Source of the DNA: SB11 sp035906255
GTDB lineage: Bacteria > Bacteroidota > Bacteroidia > UBA8524
Assembly: GCA_035906255.1 (NCBI GenBank)
Contig: JAMIFM010000007.1
Coordinates: 1-64,000, forward strand
DNA length: 64,000 nt
Reading direction: 5' to 3'
Shown here: positions 51,677 to 61,418 of the stretch, piece after piece
How the letters are laid out: every line of letters begins with the position of its first letter
Numbering within the stretch: the first letter of the stretch is position 1
Made by a program: the position numbers and the translations under genes
The notes under the pieces: model-generated
What the model saw: only the letters and a program-made list of their open reading frames with translations
Databases searched by the model: none
What the model was told of the DNA's origin: nothing

Positions 51677-52501
51677 TTATTTTAGGTTTTTAGAAGTACC
51701 GTTGATGATAAGTTTACCGCTGCCACCTGTTTTCCAAAGTACAACAACAACTTCAAGGTTATCTTTAGACCAAGCTGCATCCAAAGTAGTTTCGAAATTT
51801 TTTGAAACCTCTTGGTTTGCAGTTACGCCGGTAATCAAATCTTCGCCAACTACGCTGCTGGCAACGCTCTTACGCAATACGTTGTTGTGAGTTGCGTTTT
51901 CGTTCCAACCTGTACCGCTAACGTATTGACGGCCTTTGATGTTGTTTTCAACTACATATACTGACATTGAGTAAGCATCAGCAGAAGTTTCAAAGAATTT
52001 GGTTTTGGTTTTGATGGTTAATTTGTTGCTGGCATCAACTGCTACATCAACTGAAGAGTTAGCAGAAGCTGTTTTGCTCAACACAGTGTTGATTTGGGTA
52101 GTCATACCGCTTTCCATACCTGTACCACCGCCGATTTTTTGTGCAGGTTGTCCGGCACCGCCGATAGCGCAAGTAGGTACACCTGTTACAGCCCAAGCAC
52201 TGGCTAATGAGTTAGCATCTTGAGTATTGTAAGGGTCAGTAGCACCACCACCGCCATTAAGATGGCAAGCAACTACAACAAACTTAGTTGGGTTTGCTTT
52301 TTCAACATTAGCCATAGCAGGCTTACCGTACAAACCGCAAGGTCCGCACCAAGTGCCTGACAAGTAGAAACCAACCGCCTTTTGCTCTTGTGCAATACCA
52401 GCAGGGTTTTCAGTAGGAGTAGCGTTGTTTTCTTCTTTTTTACATGATGTAACGGCAAACAATGCCACGAAGAAAAAAGAAAGTAGAGATAACTTTTTCA
52501 T
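51677..52501 (-). CDS. Omp28-like lipoprotein with thioredoxin-type motif
   Basis: A 274-residue lipoprotein (MKKLSLLSFFFVALFAVTSC, Cys20). After an Asn/Glu/Thr linker, a thioredoxin-like segment has VGFYLSGTWCGPCGLYGKPAM with CGPC at about 60-63, and GVPTCAIGG as the cis-Pro-side loop. The second half (about 145-274) is beta-rich, as in Omp28-related outer-membrane proteins. It may be a surface disulfide or peptide-handling protein. ATG 52501 gives the signal; the longer frame is not used. Confidence 0.8.
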   Translation of the reverse strand: MKKLSLLSFFFVALFAVTSCKKEENNATPTENPAGIAQEQKAVGFYLSGTWCGPCGLYGKPAMANVEKANPTKFVVVACHLNGGGGATDPYNTQDANSLASAWAVTGVPTCAIGGAGQPAQKIGGGTGMESGMTTQINTVLSKTASANSSVDVAVDASNKLTIKTKTKFFETSADAYSMSVYVVENNIKGRQYVSGTGWNENATHNNVLRKSVASSVVGEDLITGVTANQEVSKNFETTLDAAWSKDNLEVVVVLWKTGGSGKLIINGTSKNLK

Positions 52502-52579
52502 ATTTCTAAGGTATAGTAATTGGTACGTGTTATTAAACTGCGATTTACGGATAAATGTTGTACGGCGCAACATCTTTTT

Positions 52580-54982
52580 TTATTCTGTTAACCGCATTAT
52601 TAAAAATTCAACTCTTCGGTTTTTCTTACGCCCTTCAGGAGTTGCATTGCTTGCAATCGGTTTGGTGCTTCCAAAACCGTCTGCAAACAGGCGTTTACCA
52701 TCAATACCTTTACTTACAAGATACTTTTTAACGGCTTGCGCCCTGCGCTTACTTAGCGAAAGATTTGTTGCCGGATCGCCAATATTATCGGTATGCCCTT
52801 CTATAGATACCAAATAACTTTTCTTAGCGGCCAGCAAACGGGCAAGATTATCCAATGCCTCAAACGATTCGTCTTTTATTATATCGCTGCCCGTTTCAAA
52901 AGTCAGGTTATCAAATACCTCCTGCAAAATTTTGTCTTCGGCTTGCATGGGTTTTGGCTCTTTTTTAGGCTCAACCTTCGGTTCTTCTTTTGCAACCACT
53001 GTATCGCGGGGTTCTTCTTTTTTCTCGGGGCAGCCAAAATTATCTTTTAACCCTTTTTCATCAGGGCATTGGTCAGCTGTATCAATTACACCGTCGCCAT
53101 CACTATCAGGGCAACCGTTCAGCGCAGGTAATCCTTTAAGCTCAGGGCAAGCATCTGCTGTATCAATAATACCGTCTTTATCGGTATCGGGACAGCCATT
53201 GTATTCTTTTTCTCCAGCCAATTGAGGGCATTTATCCTCATCATCCAAAATACCATCTCCGTCAGTATCAGGACAACCTCGTGTTTTTTTACTACCCGCC
53301 AAATCAGGGCACTTATCCTCACTATCGCCCACCCCGTCGTTATCCCTATCGGGACAGCCTTTCAGCTTCCATACACCTGCCGAATCGGGGCACATATCCA
53401 TACGGTCTGATACCATATCCTTGTCCCTGTCTTTTGGTTTTTTATACGCAATAGGGATACAAAATCCTGTGTACACATCCATACCGTAAAGGTTTCTTGA
53501 ATTGAACAACAATGAGCCTATCCTATCAGAACCTAAGAAAAATGGGCCTATCCTAAAAAACATCCCGAAGTTTAACGAACGGAAATCGTTGTTGATTACA
53601 ATGGGAATGGCAGCGTCTATCAATTTGGTTTCGTAGCGTGGTGTTACGGACAATTGTGTAAAATGACGCATCCCCGTTTGCCCTTTACGACGAAGGCTTT
53701 GAACATAGGTAGCGTTTACATAAAAGTTGTTTATTATGTTATAATCAAATTGAAAGTTTAAGGTAGATGGGAGCTTTGATTTGAAAGAGTTGTTTGCCGC
53801 CTGAAACCCGATAAGTGTATCTATATAGCGGTTCATACGGGCAAATCCGTCTAAATTTCCGTCCTCTTGCCCAAAATCTTCAAACATCTTATTAAGGGTA
53901 TCTGTTTTTCCTATGTCAAGTGTAGCACTGGCGGGCAACACTCTCTCCCCTACCCATTTTGAGTTGTTATAATTAATACTTCCTAAATCTATCAACGCAG
54001 CACCTATTTTCATTTTTGGTTTCACTGCACTGCGGTCGTATCGTTTTTCCCTATCCATTGTGTAACGATGGTTTTTGTAATCAGGCCTGTATTCATACGT
54101 AAAGCCCAAATCAAAACCCCACCCTGCACCTAATTTATCTTTAAATAAAATGCGCGACAGGCTTAAATCAGCATCGTTTGCTGTATAATAATTTTCACTC
54201 ACATAAGCATATTGTATGCTTGTATTAACAAAACCAATACTATCAGGGCTATGCACAACAATACTACCGCCGGGCTTGTTTTGAAAATAGGTACTGTACA
54301 ACCCTGTTAAACGTTTTACTGTAATACCTGCTTTAAACGCTTGGCTCTTATTTTCATACACCAATGTGCTGTAGCTAAAGCTATACTCAGCAAATACATT
54401 GGCGTTGATTGCAAAATCATTTTGGCCGTATAATGCACCGTATGAAAGGCTATCAGGGCCTGAAAACGCAGCCGATGTGGGGCTGGTACCCCAACGCATA
54501 ATACGAGCAAGGTTTTCATTTAAATCAAGTACTTGTATTGCCGCCCTTACTCTTGTGCCCACAGCAAAGGTGTGTTTAGGCCCTACGGTAAATAATACCG
54601 ATGGGCCGCGCACCTCAGTCATAAAACTAAAGTTTTTATTTTTTCCGTTAAGATTTTCAAGCAGGTACGAGTCTTCCCAACGCGGTGTTCCATTAGAATC
54701 AAGATATTCTTCGGATACTTTCTTAGTTAAAACCCGCCAAGGACTATAAGGGGTATTTAATTTAATGTAGTCGTTATGAAAGTTTACATTAAGCCCCACC
54801 AAATTCATATAAAAATTATACTTGTTATTGGCCATGTTGGCAGGGTTTATATACATACCATTAGTACCCGCATAGCTACTGTTTGCATACCCCAACCAAT
54901 GTTGTGCTATTGCTTTTTGTCCTGTTGAAAGAAGTATAAAAAATAAGAGTGAATATAATAACGAGTAAACTCTTTTCATCAA
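52580..54982 (-). CDS. OmpA family protein with DUF5723 domain and five TSP3 repeats
   Basis: An 800-residue outer-membrane protein. After a signal peptide (about 27), a DUF5723-like beta-barrel runs to about 500 (HWLGYANSSYAGTNGMYINPANMA, RGPSVLFTVGPKHTFAVGTR, GAGWGFDLGFTYEYRPDY). Five calcium-binding thrombospondin type 3 repeats follow (about 515-645; unit D-x-DGDG-x-x-D ... CP). A C-terminal OmpA domain (about 685-800) has IEGHTDNIGD and SKRRAQAVKKYL, which bind peptidoglycan. It is a tandem paralog of the next gene, with 137 bases and a terminator between them. Confidence 0.9.
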   Translation of the reverse strand: MMKRVYSLLYSLLFFILLSTGQKAIAQHWLGYANSSYAGTNGMYINPANMANNKYNFYMNLVGLNVNFHNDYIKLNTPYSPWRVLTKKVSEEYLDSNGTPRWEDSYLLENLNGKNKNFSFMTEVRGPSVLFTVGPKHTFAVGTRVRAAIQVLDLNENLARIMRWGTSPTSAAFSGPDSLSYGALYGQNDFAINANVFAEYSFSYSTLVYENKSQAFKAGITVKRLTGLYSTYFQNKPGGSIVVHSPDSIGFVNTSIQYAYVSENYYTANDADLSLSRILFKDKLGAGWGFDLGFTYEYRPDYKNHRYTMDREKRYDRSAVKPKMKIGAALIDLGSINYNNSKWVGERVLPASATLDIGKTDTLNKMFEDFGQEDGNLDGFARMNRYIDTLIGFQAANNSFKSKLPSTLNFQFDYNIINNFYVNATYVQSLRRKGQTGMRHFTQLSVTPRYETKLIDAAIPIVINNDFRSLNFGMFFRIGPFFLGSDRIGSLLFNSRNLYGMDVYTGFCIPIAYKKPKDRDKDMVSDRMDMCPDSAGVWKLKGCPDRDNDGVGDSEDKCPDLAGSKKTRGCPDTDGDGILDDEDKCPQLAGEKEYNGCPDTDKDGIIDTADACPELKGLPALNGCPDSDGDGVIDTADQCPDEKGLKDNFGCPEKKEEPRDTVVAKEEPKVEPKKEPKPMQAEDKILQEVFDNLTFETGSDIIKDESFEALDNLARLLAAKKSYLVSIEGHTDNIGDPATNLSLSKRRAQAVKKYLVSKGIDGKRLFADGFGSTKPIASNATPEGRKKNRRVEFLIMRLTE

Positions 54983-55057
54983 TATTGATTATTTACACCA
55001 AATTAACATTCTTTTTAACAAATCACACACACAGCCCGTCGATTAATGTATAAAAAA

Positions 55058-55090
55058 CAACCCCGCTACCAAAAAACGGTAACGGGGTTG
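55058..55090. terminator. Terminator between the two OmpA paralogs
   Basis: CAACCCCG/CGGGGTTG arms with an inner TACC/GGTA pair and one mismatch, A-rich loop; 30 bases behind the 55120 stop on the minus strand. Confidence 0.75.
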
Positions 55091-55119
55091 ATAAATAAAC
55101 TATTGTATTTTTAATGTAA

Positions 55120-57666
55120 TTATTTTATCACTTTAAACTCAACCCTACGGTTTTTCTGTCTTCCTTCGGGTGTTTTGTTAGTATCAACGGGTCTTGCATC
55201 GCCAAAACCTTCGGTTTTTATACGGGTATCCTCTATCCCTTTACTCACCAAATATGCTTTAACTGCATTGGCTCTGTTTTCGCTCAATTTTTGATTTGCC
55301 TTTTTATTGCCCACATTATCCGTGTGCCCTGCAATGTATATTCGATAAGCAGTTTTGGTCTTTAGCAATTCGGCTAACTCATCCAAACTTGCAAACGATT
55401 CAGCGCGTATTACTGATTTTCCGGTTTCAAACTCAAGGTTATCAAATGCTTCACGCAATACCTTTTCTTCTTCCTCGGCCAATTCAACAATTTCAATCTG
55501 TTCAGCCACTTTAGGACAACCGTTGTTTTCAGGCAATCCGGCCTCCATTGGGCACAAATCTTTGTGGTCAGGCACACCATCACCGTCAGTATCGGGACAA
55601 CCTCCAAATGCAGCAATACCGGCAACATCGGGGCATTTATCAATATTATCGGGTATGCTGTCTTTATCAGTATCAGGACAGCCCTTAAATTCAACTAAGC
55701 CTGCTTTATCAACGCACTTATCGTCAATATCACGCACGCCGTCACCATCCGTATCAGGGCAACCTTTAAGCTCAATCGACCCTTTAACATCCACACAATC
55801 ATCCTTAGAATCCTCAACACCGTCAAGGTCAGTATCAGGGCAACCGTTAAATTCAGGCAATCCTTTCAAGAATTTGCATGAATCCAACCTGTCCTCAACA
55901 CCGTCATCATCAGTATCAGGGCAACCGTTAAATGACAGCTCACCGGGCACATCGGGACATTCGTCTTTGGTATCCTGCACGCCATCTCCATCCCTGTCAG
56001 GGCAGCCGTTAAATTTGGCCAACCCAGCTGTATCGGGGCATTGGTCTTTTGCATCTTCTACACCGTCCTTATCCCTGTCGGGGCAGCCGTTAAAGTCCCA
56101 AATACCGGGAACATTTTTACAACGGTCGCGACGGTCTGAAACCCCATCTTTATCTTTGTCACGCGGGTTGCGTTTATAAATGGGCACATATAACCCTGCA
56201 TACAAATCAAATCCGTACACTTTTTTTGATTTTACTAACCCCGATATGTTATCTGAGCCTATATATACGGGGCCAAAACGTAACATAGCACCTATGGTAA
56301 CGTTGCGGTAATCGTTGTTAAGGATTACTGGTAAAGCAGCTTCAAACCAATTAGTTTCATAGCGCGGGGTTACTGAAAGCATTGAAAACTGTCGTGCCCC
56401 TATTGACCCTTTCTTACGCAAGCCCTGCAACCACAAAATATTAGCATACACGTTGTTTACAATTTTAACATCGGCTTGCAGGTTAAACGCTGTGGGTAGT
56501 TTAGATACTATTTCATTGCTTTGGCTTTCAAAACCAAATACAGTTCCTACAGCATTATCAAATCGTGAGAATACACTATGGCCTGCGGGTATTGAGTCGA
56601 AATTCTCAAAAATTTTAGCTACGGTATCTATGCTACCCCAAGTAACCACTTTGTTTCTGGCAATAACATTATTTTGTATGTACTGCTGGTTGCTATAGCG
56701 TATGCGCCCCAAATCCATCAAAGTGGCACTTATCCTCAACAAATATTTATTTACCGTTTTGTCCCAACGTTCTTTACCGTCAAGCGTATAACGGTAATCA
56801 TCGTGTTTGGGTCTAAATTCATACGTCACCCCTAAATCTAAGCCAAATCCCTTACCGATACGGTTAGAACCAAACATCCTACCCATGTCAAAATTATTAA
56901 AGTCGCCGTTACTATTTCGGTAAGCCGCTTCATTAAAATAACCGTAGCTAATGTTGGTGTTTTCAAACGTAAGACTATCTGTACCATCTATTTTCACTCC
57001 GCTTCCGCCATCGTTTTTTAAGTACAATGTGTATAGCCCTGCAAGGTATTTATAGGTAAATCCTGCTTTTAAAAAGTGTTCTTTATTATCTACCAACACT
57101 GTGGCATAGCTAAAACCAAACTCAGTAAAATTGTTTACGTTAATACCAAAACGGGTTTCGCTATATAGCTGCTCTAAACTAAGCCCGTCGGGACCTTGAA
57201 AACCTTGACTTGCAGTATCAAGCCCCCAGCGTATCATACGTGCAATGGGTTGCGAAATATCCACCGCCTGAAGAAACATACGGTTTCGGGTACTAAATGC
57301 TATGGCATGCTTGGGATGCAACGATACCATAAACGAAGGGCCGCGAAGCTCGTTTGAAAAATTAATTACCTTGTCTTTCCCATTCAGGTTTTCAGAAAAA
57401 TTATCATTATCCAGCTTTAATGAAGAATCTCTGATGGCGTTTAAAAACGATTTTGGGCCAGTGTAGCTTATGAAGTTGTTATACAAATTGCTACCTATAC
57501 CTGCTAAATTGATATATGCCCCTAAGCGACTATCAACAATTGATGCAGGGTTTAAGTAAATTCCGTTGGTTCCTGCCCTGTTTCCGGCTGAAAGGCCAAT
57601 CCAGTTTTGTGCTTTTACTGCATAGCTAAAGCAAACCAATAAGGCCAACAATATAGTTTTTTTCAT
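55120..57666 (-). CDS. OmpA family protein with DUF5723 domain and eight TSP3 repeats
   Basis: An 848-residue paralog of the downstream gene. Signal peptide MKKTILLALLVCFSYAVKAQ; DUF5723-like barrel to about 495 (NWIGLSAGNRAGTNGIYLNPASI, GLDLGVTYEFRPKHDDY). Eight TSP3 repeats follow (about 505-720, unit of about 27 residues ending CP-x-x-x-G), then an Ala/Glu linker and an OmpA domain (about 735-848) with IAGHTDNVGNKKANQKLSENRANAVKAYL. Some repeats have CV or CK instead of CP. It should tie the outer membrane to peptidoglycan. Confidence 0.9.
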   Translation of the reverse strand: MKKTILLALLVCFSYAVKAQNWIGLSAGNRAGTNGIYLNPASIVDSRLGAYINLAGIGSNLYNNFISYTGPKSFLNAIRDSSLKLDNDNFSENLNGKDKVINFSNELRGPSFMVSLHPKHAIAFSTRNRMFLQAVDISQPIARMIRWGLDTASQGFQGPDGLSLEQLYSETRFGINVNNFTEFGFSYATVLVDNKEHFLKAGFTYKYLAGLYTLYLKNDGGSGVKIDGTDSLTFENTNISYGYFNEAAYRNSNGDFNNFDMGRMFGSNRIGKGFGLDLGVTYEFRPKHDDYRYTLDGKERWDKTVNKYLLRISATLMDLGRIRYSNQQYIQNNVIARNKVVTWGSIDTVAKIFENFDSIPAGHSVFSRFDNAVGTVFGFESQSNEIVSKLPTAFNLQADVKIVNNVYANILWLQGLRKKGSIGARQFSMLSVTPRYETNWFEAALPVILNNDYRNVTIGAMLRFGPVYIGSDNISGLVKSKKVYGFDLYAGLYVPIYKRNPRDKDKDGVSDRRDRCKNVPGIWDFNGCPDRDKDGVEDAKDQCPDTAGLAKFNGCPDRDGDGVQDTKDECPDVPGELSFNGCPDTDDDGVEDRLDSCKFLKGLPEFNGCPDTDLDGVEDSKDDCVDVKGSIELKGCPDTDGDGVRDIDDKCVDKAGLVEFKGCPDTDKDSIPDNIDKCPDVAGIAAFGGCPDTDGDGVPDHKDLCPMEAGLPENNGCPKVAEQIEIVELAEEEEKVLREAFDNLEFETGKSVIRAESFASLDELAELLKTKTAYRIYIAGHTDNVGNKKANQKLSENRANAVKAYLVSKGIEDTRIKTEGFGDARPVDTNKTPEGRQKNRRVEFKVIK

Positions 57667-57834
57667 AGGCTAGTTAAAACAAGAGGTTCAAAGGTACACC
57701 AAATATAAGTTGCTTATAGCAGGTTATTGAACCCTTTTTGAAAAAAAATACGTGTTTGTGCACATAAAAAACCTGTTATTTGAAATTGGAATTACAACTC
57801 ACTATAAACCTACTATAACTAACTGTAAACACAC

Positions 57835-58260
57835 ATGAGCAGCTTGCAATACCGCTTATTGGCAATTGCCTCAATTATTGCCGCCACCGCAATAATAATA
57901 GGAGCTTTCGGGGCACATTATTTAAAAACTATTTTAGATGATACCCAACAAAATAGTATGGAAACCGGAGTACGTTACCAAATGTACCACGCATTTGCCA
58001 TTTTATTTTTGGCCTTTATGGCCACAAAAGCCAAACCTGCTACCATTAATACCATGATGTATTTATTTATTGCAGGAATTATTTGTTTCAGCGGTTCAAT
58101 ATACGTGTTTACTTTATTGGCTATTCTTGATGTTAATGTCCCATCATTCCTAAGGCTTATCACTCCCATAGGAGGGTTGCTTTTGGTTACCGCATGGGGT
58201 ATAATTTGCACAAACAGTATTAAACATATATACCAACGTAATAAGGAGCGTAATTCGTAA
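57835..58260 (+). CDS. DUF423 family membrane protein
   Basis: A 141-residue protein with four hydrophobic helices: IASIIAATAIIIGAFGAHYL (about 10-30), YHAFAILFLAFMATK, MYLFIAGIICFSGSIYVFTLLAI and ITPIGGLLLVTAWGIICT. The conserved GAFGAH and ITPIGGL motifs identify DUF423. Function unknown. A 49-base gap precedes the SixA gene, so co-transcription is possible. Confidence 0.88.
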   Translation: MSSLQYRLLAIASIIAATAIIIGAFGAHYLKTILDDTQQNSMETGVRYQMYHAFAILFLAFMATKAKPATINTMMYLFIAGIICFSGSIYVFTLLAILDVNVPSFLRLITPIGGLLLVTAWGIICTNSIKHIYQRNKERNS

Positions 58261-58309
58261 CACATTATTAATGTAAAATACTTACCTTTATAGGGTGGTT
58301 AGGCCCGCA

Positions 58310-58837
58310 ATGAAAACTATTTATTTTCTTCGTCATGCCAAATCGAGTTGGAAAGATGCAGAGCTTTCTGACATTGACCGCCCTCTTAACAAGCGTGGAA
58401 AACTGAATGCGCCCCTTATGGGAAGGTATATGCGCAAGTTGAAAGTTAAACCGCAGCTTATTATTTCAAGCCCAAGCAAACGTACCATGACTACCGCCCT
58501 TATTGTGGCCGACAAAATCGGTTATGAGGAGCGGAATATAAAAATTGACATGCACCTGTACGGGGCTAATGTGGCACAAATAGCCCAATTGGTTCATCAT
58601 TTAGATGATACTCTTAAAAAAGTGATGCTGGTGGGGCACAACCCTGCTTTTACTTTAATTGTTGATTATTTCACAGGCAAACCCATTGATAACCTACCCA
58701 CCTGCGGGTTGGTGCAAATTGATTTTAAAGCAAAAACATGGAAGGAAATTGCTCCTAAAGCAGGTAGCTTAGAGTTGTTTGAGTTTCCCAAAAAGATTGA
58801 AGAAATAGAAAAGAAAAAGGTGAAAAAAGAAGCCTGA
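58310..58837 (+). CDS. sixA: SixA-type histidine phosphatase
   Basis: A 175-residue phosphohistidine phosphatase family member. The catalytic RHAKSSW (about 7-13) with DIDRPLNKRGK, SSPSKRTMTTALIV as the second Arg and LVGHNPAFT with the second His are complete. A Lys-rich tail (about 160-175) is added. E. coli SixA dephosphorylates phosphotransfer proteins; here the target is unknown. ATG 58310 (MKTIYFLRH) is the natural start. Confidence 0.88.
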   Translation: MKTIYFLRHAKSSWKDAELSDIDRPLNKRGKLNAPLMGRYMRKLKVKPQLIISSPSKRTMTTALIVADKIGYEERNIKIDMHLYGANVAQIAQLVHHLDDTLKKVMLVGHNPAFTLIVDYFTGKPIDNLPTCGLVQIDFKAKTWKEIAPKAGSLELFEFPKKIEEIEKKKVKKEA

Positions 58838-58885
58838 CCGTTTCTCTTTACATTGTTTTGCTCCCCTAAACCACCTACTTTTTAG

Positions 58886-58893
58886 TATGTTTG
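58886..58893 (+). promoter_or_regulatory. -7 promoter element of priA
   Basis: TATGTTTG matches TAnnTTTG and ends 9 bases before the ATG at 58903. Confidence 0.4.
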
Positions 58894-58902
58894 CCTTTCC
58901 GC

Positions 58903-61407
58903 ATGTCTTTGCTCGAATTTAATACTGAACATACCCACGCCGAGCGCCAAACCCTGTTTGCCGAAATTATATTACCCCTGCACCTGCCCAAAAGTTATAC
59001 CTACCGCATACCTTTTGAGTACAATACCGCCGCGCAAATAGGCAAACGGGTAATTGTTCAGTTTGGCAAGCGCAAAATTTATGCAGGCATCATAAAATCA
59101 ATTGCAACCGAACCGCCTAAAGGCTATGAAGCAAAATATATACTGCACGTATTAGATGATGAGCCGATAGTAAACAGCACTGCACTATCATTTTGGCAAT
59201 GGATGGCCGGATATTATATGTGCCCTGTGGGCGATGTGATGAATGCTGCCCTACCTGCTGCACTGAAACTAGAAAGTGAATCGAAAATAAAATGGAATGA
59301 AGAAGCTGAAGGGGTTGAGGGAATTGAATTAAGCACTAAAGAGCAAACCCTGTTGTTTGCTATTAAAGCCGCAAAGGAAAAAGAAATATCGCTGGGCGAA
59401 GTAGCAGATATACTCAACATAAAAAATACATTCCCCGTAATACGGTCGTTGTTTGATAAGGGCTTGATTATTATTAACGAGGAAATAAAAGACCGCTACA
59501 AACCTAAAACACGTACTCAAATAACACTAAGCCCCCAATACGGTAATAACAGCCCTGAATTGAAACCATTGTTTGAAGCTCTTGAAAAACGTGCGCCCCG
59601 ACAACTGGAAATTTTATTACAGTATTTTAACCTGAGTTTTGAGCAAGATGTTATTTATAAAGACGAATTAATTACAGAGGCTACCCACCGTACCGCCTTA
59701 AATACGTTAGTAACAAAGGGTATTTTTATTGAAACCGAAATTATTATCGACCGCCTTTTTGCTGAAACTAATGTTACAGCAAAAAATACGCTAAACACTG
59801 AGCAGCAAAAGGCACTTGAAAACATTAACAACCACTTTGCAGATAAGGATGTAGTGTTGCTGCACGGTATTACCGGCAGCGGCAAAACCCATGTGTATGT
59901 TGAGTTAATTAAACAAACCGTAGCACAAGGAAAACAAGTATTGTACCTGCTACCCGAAATTGCCCTTACCGTTCAGTTGGTGGGCAGATTGCGCGCCCAT
60001 TTTGGTAACAGCGTGTTAGTATCACACTCCCGTTTTAACGAAAACGAACGGGTAGAAATATGGAAAAAGGTAGCCGAAGAAAAGGCACACATTATTGTAG
60101 GGCCTCGGTCAGCAGTATTTTTACCGTTTCAAAACCTCGGGTTGGTAATTGTAGATGAGGAACACGAGGGCAGTTTTAAACAGTTTGACCCTGCCCCACG
60201 CTATCACGGTAGGGATGCAGCTATATTTTTAGCTTATTTATGGAAAGCTAAAACCTTGTTGGGTACTGCCACTCCCTCGGTAGAGACTTATTACAATGCC
60301 AAAGCAGGTAAATACGGGTTGGTGAAGCTGGAAAACCGTTTCGGTAACTCACAACTACCCCATATTATCACCGCTGATATGGCCGATGCAGGTAAAAAAA
60401 ACCTGTTGAAAGGCCCTTTTACAGTGTATTTGCTGGATAAACTAAACGACGCGCTGGCACAACAAGAGCAAGCCATTTTGTTTCAAAACCGCAAAGGGTT
60501 TGTGCCGCTAACCGTTTGCAAAACCTGCGGTTGGGTACCTAAATGCGAAAACTGCGATATCAGCCTCACGTATTATAAGTTTCAAAACACTTTCAAATGT
60601 CAGTTTTGCGGCTACAACCATGCGCCCTATAAAGCCTGTGAGGCATGCGGCAGCCATCATCTTGAAATGACGGGCTACGGTACTGAACGGATTGAGGAGG
60701 AATTGCAATTATTATTGCCCAATGCCCGCACCGAACGTTTTGATTTAGAAAACACCCGCACTAAAAATGCGTATTACCGCATTATACGTGATTTTGAAAG
60801 CAAGGATATTGACGTTTTGGTAGGCACACAAATGGTGGCAAAAGGACTTGATTTTGAAGATGTGCAATTGGTGGGCATTTTGGATGCTGACCAACTACTA
60901 CATCAACCTGATTTTAGAGCCAACGAACGTGCATTTTACCTAATGGCTCAAGTGGCAGGCCGAGCCGGACGTAGGGAGAAGGAAGGTTTAGTTGTATTGC
61001 AAACCCGCCGCCCGCACCACCCGACTATACAGTATGTAATACAGCACGATTACGAAAGTTTTTACCAAACCGACCTTGCCGAACGATTCCGTTTTAATTA
61101 TCCGCCGTATTTTAAACTGATAAACCTGCGCATAAAAAACAAAGAGGCCGAAGCGGTAGAGAATGCCGCCCAACAATTAGCCCACCTGCTGCGTGAAAAA
61201 CTGGGCGACCGTGTATTAGGCCCGCAAGCACCATACATATCAAGGTTGAAAACCTTGTATATCCGCAATATTCTTATAAAAATTGAACGCGAACGGGTAT
61301 CGGTAACTTGGGTAAAAGACACCATCAATCAGTGCATGGAAGCCTTTATGCAAACCAAAGAAAACCGTAAAACTATCGTACAGGTAGATGTAGATGCTTA
61401 TTTTTAG
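58903..61407 (+). CDS. priA: Primosomal replication restart helicase PriA
   Basis: An 834-residue superfamily 2 helicase that reloads the replisome at stalled forks. The N-terminal DNA-binding part starts FAEIILPLHLPKSYTYRIP. Helicase motifs: GITGSGKTHVY (about 322-332), LVGRLRAHFG, GPRSAVFLPF and VDEEHEGSFKQ (about 415-425). A two-zinc insert has four CxxC pairs (about 538-582: CKTCGWVPKCENC, CQFCGY, CEACGSHH). The C-terminal core has GTQMVAKGLDFEDVQLVGILDAD and GRAGRREKEG. ATG 58903 is preferred over TTG 58891. Confidence 0.95.
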   Translation: MSLLEFNTEHTHAERQTLFAEIILPLHLPKSYTYRIPFEYNTAAQIGKRVIVQFGKRKIYAGIIKSIATEPPKGYEAKYILHVLDDEPIVNSTALSFWQWMAGYYMCPVGDVMNAALPAALKLESESKIKWNEEAEGVEGIELSTKEQTLLFAIKAAKEKEISLGEVADILNIKNTFPVIRSLFDKGLIIINEEIKDRYKPKTRTQITLSPQYGNNSPELKPLFEALEKRAPRQLEILLQYFNLSFEQDVIYKDELITEATHRTALNTLVTKGIFIETEIIIDRLFAETNVTAKNTLNTEQQKALENINNHFADKDVVLLHGITGSGKTHVYVELIKQTVAQGKQVLYLLPEIALTVQLVGRLRAHFGNSVLVSHSRFNENERVEIWKKVAEEKAHIIVGPRSAVFLPFQNLGLVIVDEEHEGSFKQFDPAPRYHGRDAAIFLAYLWKAKTLLGTATPSVETYYNAKAGKYGLVKLENRFGNSQLPHIITADMADAGKKNLLKGPFTVYLLDKLNDALAQQEQAILFQNRKGFVPLTVCKTCGWVPKCENCDISLTYYKFQNTFKCQFCGYNHAPYKACEACGSHHLEMTGYGTERIEEELQLLLPNARTERFDLENTRTKNAYYRIIRDFESKDIDVLVGTQMVAKGLDFEDVQLVGILDADQLLHQPDFRANERAFYLMAQVAGRAGRREKEGLVVLQTRRPHHPTIQYVIQHDYESFYQTDLAERFRFNYPPYFKLINLRIKNKEAEAVENAAQQLAHLLREKLGDRVLGPQAPYISRLKTLYIRNILIKIERERVSVTWVKDTINQCMEAFMQTKENRKTIVQVDVDAYF

Positions 61408-61418
61408 TGTTGCATAGT

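Noticed and set aside
53040..53400. Regular DNA repeats with about 81-base period (also at 55500-56160)
   Set aside because: Not a CRISPR array: these encode the TSP3 protein repeats in frame, with no conserved repeat-spacer pattern.
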